Assembly (NCBI RefSeq): GCF_027595985.1
Contig: NC_073304.1
Coordinates: 47,409,137 to 47,473,136, forward strand
Length of the DNA stretch: 64,000 nt
Reading direction: 5' to 3'
Origin: Sorex araneus
Taxonomy: Eukaryota > Chordata > Mammalia > Eulipotyphla > Soricidae
Notes under the pieces: generated by a model
Told to the model about the DNA's origin: nothing
The model's input: only the letters and a program-made list of their open reading frames with translations
Database searches by the model: none
In this document: positions 55,089 through 64,000 of the stretch, one piece after another
Layout: each line of letters opens with the position of its first letter
Position numbering within the stretch: position 1 is the stretch's first letter
Program-made: the position numbers and the translations under genes

Positions 55089-56067
55089 CAAATAAACCTT
55101 TTTATTCTATAAAGCACTTACTCCTGTGAAGTCTATTACATTTTATTAGGCTATTTGTATTTTCAAGCTACTTGATTTGTTTTGAAAGTCTTTTAAATGT
55201 CTTATATCTTCATTCTAATATATTTAAATCTGTTTGAACTTACTAAAATATGATAATTTATAATTCACAATCATGATCAATGAATATATTCTATTAATTT
55301 ACACATATTATTTTAAATACAATTTAGACCTTTGAAAAAACCTTTTAACAATAGTATTTGCTAGAATATACTTTATAAACTGTTTCTGTTCAGAGATGGC
55401 TAGAATAAGGAATATCTGCAGAATGCAAACCTGACATATTTAAAGGAGATTTCAATTTACATGGAATTGCACCTTTTGTTAGATTTTAAAGTCTCTCCCA
55501 AAATGTCACTGTGATCTACCTACTCGAGATGTACTTTTCTTGCTGGGCTTCCTGACTACTGCCCTTGATTTTTATTCACTCTTCTCCCTGGTTCCTTCAT
55601 CATTATGCCCTACAAAATCTGCTTTTCTCTTCCTCTAAATCCACTTATGACCCTTTATCTCTGAGCTAGTCTCTTGCCCAACATTCCAGCCTTTGGCAGC
55701 CTGCTGTGGAAGGAGGATCAATAAAAGGAAGCACACACAGGCACTGAGTTTTCTGCCCATGCTGGACATCCTCTCCCACTTCTCTGACTTCAGTGGGTTC
55801 TGATCTGTGCCTTTACACAAGCCTGTACTTGTCCCCACTTGACTTCAAATCCTCTATTATATCTAATCTATACATCTTATCATCCACTCCTCCTTCTCTG
55901 CCCATCTCCAAAACACATTCTGGCTATCAAAAGTAAATTTCAATGATAATATATGTACTATAGAGAAAGTGCTTCAACTTATGTTCTCTATACTTTCTTC
56001 CTACTATGTCAAATTGGAAATTTGGAAATCTAATCTAGTTAGTCTCTTGCTTTAATCAGTAGCAATG

Positions 56068-56275
56068 TAGCACTGATAGCACAGCAGGTAGGGCATTTGC
56101 CTTGCACGTGGCCGACCCGGGTTCTATTCCTTTATCCCTCTCGGATTGTCCAGCAAGCTACCTAGAGTATCCCGCCCACATGGCAGAGCATGGCAAGCTA
56201 CCTGTGCTATATTTAATATGCCAAAAACAATAACAACAAGTCTCACATGGAAACATTACTGGTGCCTGCTCAAGC
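56068..56275 (+). repeat. R-type tRNA SINE, 3' end missing
   Basis: Head, body and 'attactggtgcctgctcaag' are present, after which the element breaks off, so the last 30 bp of the RTE-like end are lost. Confidence 0.88.
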
Positions 56276-56419
56276 TTTAATTAGTATGATAGAAAATTTA
56301 AATTTAAAAAATAATCACAAAAAATACCTCAAAGAAACTTTTAACTGAGCTGATGAAACATAGTATTTATTCTCAGATGCTTTTCAAAATCTGCCCTCTT
56401 CCAGTTCCTAGATCAATAC

Positions 56420-57210
56420 CTTAGAACAGTAGTTTTCTGAGTGGAGTTCTCCAGAATCCTTTTAGAGTGTCCACAGGTTCAAAATTATTTTTATGAAGCA
56501 ATGTTTCCATTTTCATCCTCTCCTACGTAAGCTTACAATGCACTTTATGAAGGTAACTTGAGTGTGATAACAATAATGACTCCCTTGACTGACAAGAGTA
56601 TATGCATATATATTCTTCCTTATGATTTTAAGATCTTTGTATGGTAATAGGTTTAGGATATATATGTGTATTTTTCAGAATATGTTCTCATATTCCGTGC
56701 ATTTCCCCTATTTTGTCTGAAGTCATCTCTGTAACTTTATTATCATTAGCTAAATAATTTTGAAATCTGAAAATTTACCTACAGAAACTCTCAAAGCTTT
56801 CCCATAGTTATTATGCAGAATACAGTATCAATGCATATAGTTGTTATCTGCATTAGTCACAGCACAGGTAAGAAAACTCTATTACTTTGGAGAAGGGGCT
56901 TAAAAGTTTTCCGTGAAGGTCAGATAGTAACTATTTTAGGTGTTATGAGCCAACACACAATGAGTGAATATTTGGTAAGAACTATAACAGGAGCAAAAAT
57001 ACATTCTATGCAAAACACAAGAAGTAACTATATTTTATTAATTTTTCAATAATGTTTTAAATTCTAATGCTTTTAAAATGTTCATTTTTATTGAAAAATT
57101 CTGATAAATAACAATCCAAGTAAGTTAAAGCTCTCAGGATCGTTAATAGTTTTTAAAACTAAAAAAGTAGTCCTTAGACTAAAACAAATTTGGTAGTCAC
57201 TGCATTAAAT
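56420..57210. mobile_element. Ancient hAT-Tip100-like DNA transposon (Arthur1/Zaphod type)
   Basis: The left part 'gagtggagttctccagaatc', 'caggttcaaaattattttta' and the right part 'aaagctctcaggatcgttaa', then 'tagtccttagactaaaa', recall the ends of an old eutherian hAT-Tip100 element. No coding capacity is left. The name is tentative. Confidence 0.45.
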
Positions 57211-57344
57211 CACCACACTCTCTTTTGAGATCATAGTACGTAATTTTCTACTTTTATAGGCAATAATAATACATGAGAGTTATGAGCAGTGATGTTGATT
57301 TTTGAGATCACTAAAAATCTGATCTCAAATTTTTAGTGATTTGA

Positions 57345-57490
57345 AAATCACCTTATAAATGCTCACTGAGTATGTTATCCTCATTTTAAAGAACAGGGGA
57401 AAAGTTGGAAGAGATAAACCGGCCACTATCATAGTGGTAGTGATGAGGCCTGATTGAGCCCAGGTCAGACACTGAAAGCCTTATCTTCTC
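57345..57490 (-). repeat. MIR fragment
   Basis: 'atcctcattttaaagaacag', 'gaaaagttggaagagataaa' and 'gcctgattgagcccaggtca' match MIR in reverse orientation. Confidence 0.65.
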
Positions 57491-58023
57491 TAGGAGAGAA
57501 TACATCTTGGGGAAATGCTGCCTGCATTGCACAGCTTTAGAACTTTACAACTATTTTAGAAAATCACTTTGAAATGCATGTCCTTTATTTCTCACAATCC
57601 CTTATGAGTTATTAAAATTCTTTTAGTGTTATCTCCACATACTGTGTTCTTTCTTTGAATACTGCTGCTTTTTGCATTACTCTTATAAAAACATTCAATA
57701 TCAGGACATTATGTCTATATTATGGCTTTATCTGCATTTATCTCAGTATTGATGAGTAAAACTGTTAATTTAGAGAAGGATCTATAAATGTTTTCTGTAA
57801 ATATTTTTTCATGAGTCAAAGGCAAATGGTTAATATTAATGGACTCCAAATTATAATAATTATTTAGCCTAATTTTTTAGTCCAATTTTTTTTTTAAATA
57901 TCTATCTAAGGAAAGGAATGAAAGTCTTCCCTTTGGAACAGTATTTGATTTAATCAAGGATAGGAGTACACTTAGCCTATCATCAAATTTATTGTGAACA
58001 TTTATCTGTAAAAACTGTCCTTA

Positions 58024-58215
58024 GGGGCTGGAGCGATAGCACAGCGGGTAGGGCGTTTGCCTTGCACGAAGCCGACCCGGGTTCGATTCCTAGCATCCCA
58101 TGTGGTTCCCTGAGCACCCCCAGGAGTAATTCCTGAGTGCAGAGCCAGGAGTAACCCCTGTGCATCGCCAGATGTGACCCAAAAAGCAAAGAAAAAAAAA
58201 ACAAAAACAAACAAA
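58024..58215 (+). repeat. A-type SOR SINE, young
   Basis: The head is consensus-like ('ggggctggagcgatagcaca'), as are the A-box region tagcacagcggg and B box gttcgattcc. The tail is long and A-rich, ending near a ctgt(c/t)ctta repeat that also precedes the element. Confidence 0.93.
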
Positions 58216-58317
58216 AAAACCTGTCCTAAAAAAAAAAAAAAGAACTGTTCTTAATGCTACAGTTATGTGAAAACTGCAGGACTGATTTGACTTGTGGATT
58301 GTGATATGCCAACTTGG

Positions 58318-58488
58318 ACTTTAGAGTGTGGCTCTCCAAATGAGGTCATCAGCTTCCACCTCACTTGGGCACTTGTGAAAGAACTCTTCAAAAACATCAG
58401 ATTTGGAAACTGCAGGAAATGGAGCACAGACATCTTTTTTTAAAGTCTGGTGAATGAGCATGCTCAAGTTTGAGAATCATTGTTTAAT
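58318..58488 (-). mobile_element. MER5A-like (hAT-Charlie) fossil
   Basis: 'gtgtggctctccaaatgagg', 'acctcacttgggcacttgtg' and the end 'caagtttgagaatcattg' match MER5A in reverse. The middle is poorly preserved. Confidence 0.55.
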
Positions 58489-59253
58489 ATAAATGTCTAT
58501 ACCCATATTTATATACTTACGTAGGCATGGATTTATTTGCTGGAGGGAGGAGTTCTGATCCTAACCTCAGAGACAACTCTTTCCCTACAAATTAAGAGTT
58601 CATTTTCTGTTTGTCCTGGGAAAGCAACGTCAATCCTGCATAAGAAAATCCGTAACTTTGCTCTTTACAGGAGTGTCAGAACTCCAAAAACGTTCTGTGG
58701 ACAATGAATTTATCGGAACTTTGCTGTTCAGGTTGAACCAAAAACCTGGGGCTGGGGAGGGAGGGACAGGACCAGGAGCAACGATGGAAAAGTGCCTTAA
58801 GTCTCAGTTACTCTTTGGCGTCTTGGCTGGGAGCCCAGGAGCAAACAGTTTCAAAAGCACCAGGGTTTTGAAAACTCCACTACCAACACCCTCATCAGTT
58901 CATTAAAACTCAAGAAGATGACCTTCATATGACCTCACTTGCCAAAGCAAAAACGAAACCTGCCAAGACACTTTCTACGGGGACTGAGAGACACACATGG
59001 GTCTCCCGCGCCATCACCAAGTCCCCCCGCAGCCGCCCCAGAAGCCGGGTCCACCACTGCTCCAGATTCTAGTTCAAACCTACGCGTTTAGTTTACTAAC
59101 TCCCTTCTGGAAATTTCTGCGCAAGAGGATCCCTCATTACCTTTGCACACCTGCCTCTGAGAGCAGAAATCTCAGATGACACCCATCCATTTCTGAAGGC
59201 ACAGAAATCACTGTCCAGTCTGCTGAAATTTAAAAAAAAAAAAAAAAAAGACT

Positions 59254-59480
59254 AGGGGCTGGAGCTATAGCACAGAGGGTAGGGCATTTTTGCCTTGCAC
59301 GAGGCCGACCTGGGTTTGATCCCCAGCATCCCATATAGTCCCCCCAGCACCGCCAGGAGTAATTCCTGAATGCATGAGCCAGGAGTAAGCCCTGTGCAAT
59401 GCCGTGTGACCTAAAAAGCAAGCAAGCAAACAAACAAACCAAAAAACCCAACAACAACAACAACAACAACAACAAAAACA
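59254..59480 (+). repeat. A-type SOR SINE with (CAA)n tail
   Basis: An intact head and core are followed by (CAAG)n, (CAAA)n and (CAA)n up to 59478. A 17-base A run precedes it. It lies about 400 bp from the exon 1 donor, antisense to PTGDR. Confidence 0.92.
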
Positions 59481-59882
59481 GACGCTATCACCAGAGGACT
59501 AGTATTGCCCAGAGGAACGAAATCTGTTCCCAAGTCTTATAAGATACAAAAATAATCAACCAGAGACCTTCCCCAGGGCAAGCAGACACCTGGAGACGTT
59601 TTGCCTGGCCACTCTTGCCCTTCCTCTCCAGGGTTTCCTTTCATCTTTCAATAGTTGGGGATTCTAACTCCTCCAGGCTGGGGAAGTGAACGTGATCTGC
59701 CGAGCTCAGCACAGGCAGAAACTCTCCAGGACGAGGGTGGGCAGCTCCCCTAGGCGCTAGGAGGGTCCACACTCTCTCCTTTCCCTTCTGGTCCACATTC
59801 TCTCCCTCCCCTTCTACCCCAACCGCGCCGCCGCCGCTCACCATTCCCCACCCCTACTGCCCTTTGGCCCCGAGCTACTCAC

Positions 59883-60710
59883 AACTAAAGGCAGAGAGCA
59901 CATGGTGAAGAGCACCGTCATTAGCCCCAGCAACAGGAGGTGGTCCAGCTCCTCCAGGGGCTTCGCCGCCTCGGGCTCTGCAGGGTCCTTGGCGCAGCAG
60001 CGCGGGCGCCGCCGCATCCGCCGGTGCATAGCGTAGAGGTTGCGCATGGCGCTCAGGTTGCACAGCACGATGGCAAGGATGAGCAGCGCCATGAGGCTGG
60101 CGTAGAGCACCGAGTAGACCAGCACCGAAGGCGATCGCTCCTCGTGGACCATCTGGAAGAAGCACCAGGTGCCGGGGCAGTACTGCACGAACTTCCCAAA
60201 CCCCGCGAAGGGCAGCGCGCAGAAAGCCAGGCAGAAAGCGCTCACCGCGGGCGCCACCAGCGCGCCCCGGCGCAAAGTGATGTGCCGTCGGTAGAAGAAA
60301 GGATGCCCGAGCGAGAGCCAGCACTCCAGGGCCATGGCCAGCAGCTGCATCGTGGAGGCGAGTCCGAAGAAGGTCATGAAGAAGGCGAAGGTGTGGCACA
60401 CGGAGCTGTCGGCGCCTGGCGCCAGCCCCCGCAGGCTACGGTTCTGCGCGTATGAGACCAACACGAAGGGGCTCACGAGTGACTTGCCCAGCAGGTCGGT
60501 GACCGTTAGACCGCACACCAGCACGTAGAAGACTGAAGGCGACCGGTGCTTGGAGCGCGGCGGGCACGACCCCAGCCCCGAGCGCGCCAGCAGCCCCAGC
60601 GCTAACAGGTTGCCCAGGAGGCCCGTGCTGAAGAGCACGCAGCTCATCGTCGCCGTGTTGCCACCCTCCACCAGGGTAAAATTGTGACACCGGTGGAGCG
60701 ACGGTGTCAT
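59883..60710 (-). CDS. PTGDR: PTGDR exon 1: DP1 receptor N terminus to TM6
   Basis: This exon encodes residues 1-276 of the prostaglandin D2 receptor DP1, a Gs-coupled plasma-membrane GPCR that raises cAMP. The ATG at 60708-60710 has G at -3. Sequons are N10-F-T and N90-R-S. TM segments are at about 22-43, 58-82, 104-130, 149-170, 195-218 and 255-276. Marks are '[20 protein letters not shown]' (TM1), '[19 protein letters not shown]' (TM2), Cys105 at the top of TM3, '[18 protein letters not shown]' with E129-C130-W131 in place of D-R-Y as is usual for DP1, and the prostanoid motif 'YCPGTWCF' (177-184). Coding ends after 'CSLPLV' at the GTGAGT donor, phase 0. Loop 3 ('[18 protein letters not shown]') is about six residues shorter than human as I recall it. 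It pairs with 52221-52460 to give 355 residues, against 359 in human. Confidence 0.97.
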
Positions 60711-60864
60711 GGCGAGGCGACCCGGCGGCGGGGCCGGAGCGAAGGCCAGTAGGCTGCAGAGGGGACGTCCCGGGCCGCTTCTCCTCGCAGGGCTCCGGGT
60801 GGAGAGGCTGCACCCCAGAGGAAACTCCGCGGATCTCCGGATCTTCCGGATAGCTGGTGCTTCC

Positions 60865-60872
60865 TATTTAAA
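60865..60872 (-). promoter_or_regulatory. PTGDR: TATA-like box upstream of PTGDR
   Basis: The minus strand reads TTTAAATA about 155 bases before the start codon, the only AT-rich patch in a GC-rich region. An ETS-like CCGGAAG lies about 20 bases downstream of it. This would put transcription start roughly 120-130 bases before the ATG. Not proven. Confidence 0.45.
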
Positions 60873-61273
60873 CTCTCGGGGCACACCCCTCCTCTAGGGG
60901 CGGGATCCTAGCCCGCGGCTAACTCGTGCAGGCTCTGCAGAGATGTGTCGAGCTGACGTGCAGTGCTCCTGGAGCCTGGGGGGAGACAAACATCGGGTCC
61001 AGAGTCAGAGCAACCCAGGCCAGCCCTGTCTTTGAGGCAAGCGAACTGCGGAGATGGAGAAACGAAAGAGTAGCCACTTGGAAGGAGTGAGTATGAGGAG
61101 GTGATGGTGGGGCCATGCTGCTGGTGGTGGTGGTCTGAGTGGACAAGAGAACACAGCACGCAGGGGAGAGACCGAGAAGGCGCCACCACCTTTTGAATTT
61201 AAAATTAGCGGATTTAGGAGGGGGCAAGTGTAACTGACATTTGCATACCACTTAAGTCTTATTTAGAATTTTC

Positions 61274-61420
61274 CTTGGGGCCTGAAAGTGAAGCGGTTAA
61301 GGGTAAGAGACTCAGGAGTTTAGTCCCAGGCATTGCATCAACGAATGGTCCTAGTTCACAGTCAAGAGACACCTAAGCACTTCCCGTTGTGGCTTAACCC
61401 AGAAAAACAAAAGCAGAAAT
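61274..61420 (+). repeat. Old SOR-like SINE
   Basis: 'ttggggcctgaaagtgaagc', 'gtttagtcccaggcattgca' and 'gtggcttaacccagaaaaac' fit a diverged copy. Confidence 0.6.
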
Positions 61421-63321
61421 TTTTTTTCTAGACTGAAACAGGTACAGCTATCTTAATTGCATGAGCCAGGAAGAATGAAGACTTGGACGGTTAGGTGATC
61501 TCACAGAGCTAGTTATTTGAATCCTGGAAGTTAGTCTTTGAGAGACGTTGGCCAGATTTCAGGAAAGGGGTTCCAAGAAAACCAAGAAAAGATGCTGTTG
61601 GCTTGGGACCCGTGGCTTACAGAGTGTCTGTAGGGTGTAAACCACTAACATATCATCTAGAGCTGGGTTCATTGCTTGCTAAAGAAGTAACAGCTAGCCA
61701 GGCTGTGACAGAGGGATGAAGTGCAGTTCAAAGCAAGTACTCAGTGCAGTTTGTCATGATTCTTGAGCTTTTAGGAAGGATGATTAAGTGGTTGGTGTTC
61801 AATTGCCAGTTTTTAGAATAGATCTGGAAACCAGAAAATAGTAGCAATAATTTGTTTTTCAACTCTGACTGCTAGAAAACATTTCTCCCCTTCTGAACTT
61901 TAACTTGGCTGCACCAAGAGGCAAGAGAGTTTTCTGCTTTGCTTTATTTCTTGCATAACCACTCGAGACCCTTGGAGAAACACTGGCATTGAGTCTGGTA
62001 ATTGGGTGGGACAACCAGGGCCTATTATAGTAATCAAGTAGATTATGCCGTGGTGCTAGGCTTAGTGCCTAACAGATGACAGGCTCAGGGAGTAGGGTGG
62101 GTAAAACCCTTGAGCTTTAGTTGTGAAAGTCTTAAGCGGAGCCAGAGTCTCATCTCTTCAGACGGAAAGCTTGGCCAGTAATTAAGGTTGTGGATGGAGA
62201 CAAAAAGTTCACTCTTTGGAATTAGGCAATTCTAAACAACACCACTAGTTGTTTATACATCTCTCTGAATGTATCCTCATAAGAATATGGAACTCATGCC
62301 AGCCTCGTAGTGCTGTTGTGAGACTAAGGGAGCAGAAGGACTGACTAGTATGGAGTTGTACTGATAACAGTGATAACATCCATAGGGCTTTCATGTGTCC
62401 AGCATGTCTTAACCCAGTATTGATTCGGTTAATAAGAAACTTCCCACTTATCCTATTCGGTTAATAAGAAACTTCCTTCCTTATCTTCTACCTTCTTTTC
62501 TTGTCCCTGCCTTTTACCAGACTTCTAGCCATTAAAAAATAATGTTGAGCATAGAAAGTGCCACTTGATAGCATAGAAAAAGGAGCAGATCCTCGGGAAA
62601 AAAAAGACACAAGAATTGGATGAAATCTGAGTTGTCATTCTGGGTGGATGTGCTTGCACACAAACATACACACACACACGCACACACTCATACACTCTCT
62701 TTTTACATTTGTTCACTGTTTCTTAACATCTCACTATTATAGCTAGATAAGATCAATAAAATCTTGTTTAAAATGCTCCCTCTAAAGATGTTGGATGAGG
62801 AGTATACTCTGAATTACACTAAGTTCAATCCTCTGCAAACTTATGTTTATCTACCATATTCTATTCTGAGGAAGAGAGGAGGCAAAAACAAAACCCCAAT
62901 GTGACCAAAGGTATAATAGTAGCATGCTCACATGATATATATGTGTCATGCTTCAAAGGATGGTTGCTTCAATGGGTACAATTCAGGAAACCACATGTTT
63001 CCTCCAGGCCAGTGAAGCTGGCCTTTGCCTTTGGATTTCCAACTGCTTTCCTGACTGCCACCTCTTCTGTAACCTGCACCACTCTCAGGCTTAGCCTTGG
63101 AGTCTTCTTCCCTTCTACTAAGAAATTCTATAAAGGTGCTCTAGTTTATGCATCATGTGTCTTTTACGTTCTTCCTTTGTGCCAGCCATGGGAGAGATGT
63201 TTGTGGGAGTGACACATGTGGGCATGGGACAGGAGGTGTGGGGGTAGCAAACAGCAAATAAAAGAAAGGGCAAAGGACTTTCACATGGTTATATCAGCTT
63301 TCAGGGTAGCAGACTAAGCAC
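61421..63321. other. Upstream flank of PTGDR, nothing recognised
   Basis: A direct repeat of 'attcggttaataagaaactt' at about 62423 and 62456, and a short (CA)n near 62665, are the only structures seen. The 103-codon frame at 62901-63212 has no family resemblance. Confidence 0.45.
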
Positions 63322-63497
63322 TTTTTTTTTTTCTTTTTGGGTCAGACCTAGCAATGATCAGGGGTTATTCCTGGCTTTGCACTCAGGAATTACTCTTGGT
63401 GGTGCCCCAGGAGACCATATGGGATGCTGGGAATCGAACCCGGGTCGGCCGCATTCAAGGCAAGCACCCTACCTGCTGTGTTATCTCCCCAGCACCT
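63322..63497 (-). repeat. A-type SOR SINE
   Basis: On the minus strand: 'gtgctggggagataacacag', B box 'gggttcgattcc', 'gaataacccctgatcattgc' and an A-rich end. The B box is intact. Confidence 0.9.
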
Positions 63498-63765
63498 AGG
63501 CGCTTTCTTTTTATAACAGAGAAATATTTATTTATCTACTATCTTTGGGGAAGTGGTGATTAAATTATTAAAAGCATTTAGGAATGCTGTAGATTATTCA
63601 GAGCAAGTTAGATAATTGTGGACCATGATTTATTTTAAATGTAAATATATTAAGAACGCACACATTTAAGAGGGAAACCTTTAGTGAAAATCACTTGGGC
63701 CCAGTTACATGATAAATTTATCTCCATCATCCGCAAAGCTGTATTAAACTGCCCAATTGGCATAT

Positions 63766-63895
63766 ACAGAGAAATAGCTCAGTGGGTTGAGCAGATTCTT
63801 TAAATGGGGGAGGCCTGGATTTGACCCCTGACACCATATAGGGCCCTTAGCACCAATAGAAGTGACACCTAGTACAAGAGTAGCCCTTGTACCAG
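63766..63895 (+). repeat. SOR-like SINE
   Basis: 'cagagaaatagctcagtggg' and 'gatttgacccctgacac' give the head and B-box region. The 3' half is decayed. Confidence 0.7.
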
Positions 63896-63897
63896 AG

Positions 63898-64000
63898 TTT
63901 CTCTTGCATTATCTCACTTTTCAGATAAGGAAAATGAGACTCAGACTAGTAATTTCTCCAGCTCCACATAACTAATAACTCTTGAAGGTCGATGACATTC
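63898..64000 (-). repeat. MIR fragment at the window edge
   Basis: 'cattatctcacttttcagat', 'aaggaaaatgagactcagac' and 'atttctccagctccacataa' match the MIR core in reverse. It may continue outside the window. Confidence 0.65.

Larger units (their letters stand above)
52461..59882 (-). other. PTGDR: PTGDR intron
   Basis: A phase-0 intron of 7,422 bp with donor GTGAGT and acceptor AAACAG. Apart from the repeats listed, stretches over 300 bp with nothing recognised are 52461-53361, 53610-54281, 54546-54909, 55089-56067, 57491-58023, 58489-59253 and 59481-59882. Confidence 0.93.
59740..60960. promoter_or_regulatory. PTGDR: CpG island over PTGDR exon 1 and promoter
   Basis: GC and CG density rise across exon 1 and fall off upstream after about 60960. 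No CpG ratio was computed. The long plus-strand frame at 59940-60455 is a shadow of the receptor frame. Confidence 0.75.

Noticed and set aside
59940-60455. A 171-codon plus-strand frame antisense to PTGDR
   Set aside because: It is a shadow of the receptor coding frame in a GC-rich exon, with low-complexity composition.
62420-62475. The repeated 'attcggttaataagaaactt' as a target duplication or operator
   Set aside because: The two copies are only about 33 bp apart with no element between them. It looks like a simple local duplication.
1-64000. CRISPR arrays, bacterial operons or phage genes
   Set aside because: There are no regularly spaced repeats, ribosome-binding sites or dense coding. 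The window is vertebrate intron and intergenic DNA.
1-64000. Endogenous retrovirus or LTR copies
   Set aside because: I looked for paired LTRs, primer-binding sites and gag, pol or env motifs and saw none that I could support. The only reverse-transcriptase traces are RTE and L1.

Overview
This is a mammalian nuclear genomic window. The host is almost certainly a shrew, most likely Sorex araneus. Dozens of tRNA-headed SINEs match the soricid SOR family as I know it, and a fragmented RTE-type LINE matches the kind reported as shared between strongylid nematodes and the common shrew. No species search was possible, so this rests on recognition of repeats.

Only two protein-coding genes can be supported. 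Both lie on the minus strand and both are two-exon prostanoid GPCRs. PTGDR (DP1, prostaglandin D2 receptor) has exon 1 coding at 59883-60710 and exon 2 at 52221-52460, giving 355 codons. PTGER2 (EP2, prostaglandin E2 receptor) has exon 1 coding at 30084-30896 and exon 2 at 17655-17897, giving 351 codons. Each is split by one phase-0 intron at the same place, directly after the SLPL motif of TM6, and every splice site is canonical. Order and orientation (PTGDR upstream of PTGER2, head to tail) match human 14q22 as I recall it. Both exon 1 regions sit in CpG-rich islands. Both receptors signal through Gs to raise cAMP.

Layout, left to right: 1-17 kb is repeat-rich flank with an RTE copy, L1 tails, a truncated U2 insertion and an inverted duplication, ending in the probable PTGER2 3' UTR. 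17.7-30.9 kb is PTGER2 with a 12.2 kb intron. 31-52 kb is the intergenic region with a second U2 insertion, a second RTE copy with a fold-back junction, and an L1 nested in a SINE. 52.2-60.7 kb is PTGDR with a 7.4 kb intron. 61-64 kb is upstream flank.

Three SINE architectures recur. In the entries, A-type means a tRNA-like head with Pol III A and B boxes, a SOR body and an A-rich tail. R-type means the same head, a different body, and a 3' end that resembles the 3' end of the RTE LINE in this window. C-type means a longer non-tRNA element with the same RTE-like 3' end. The most interesting reading is that a native shrew tRNA SINE acquired the 3' end of an RTE element thought to have arrived by horizontal transfer, and so became its parasite. 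Two 5'-end U2 snRNA fragments with perfect target-site duplications are the second notable signal.
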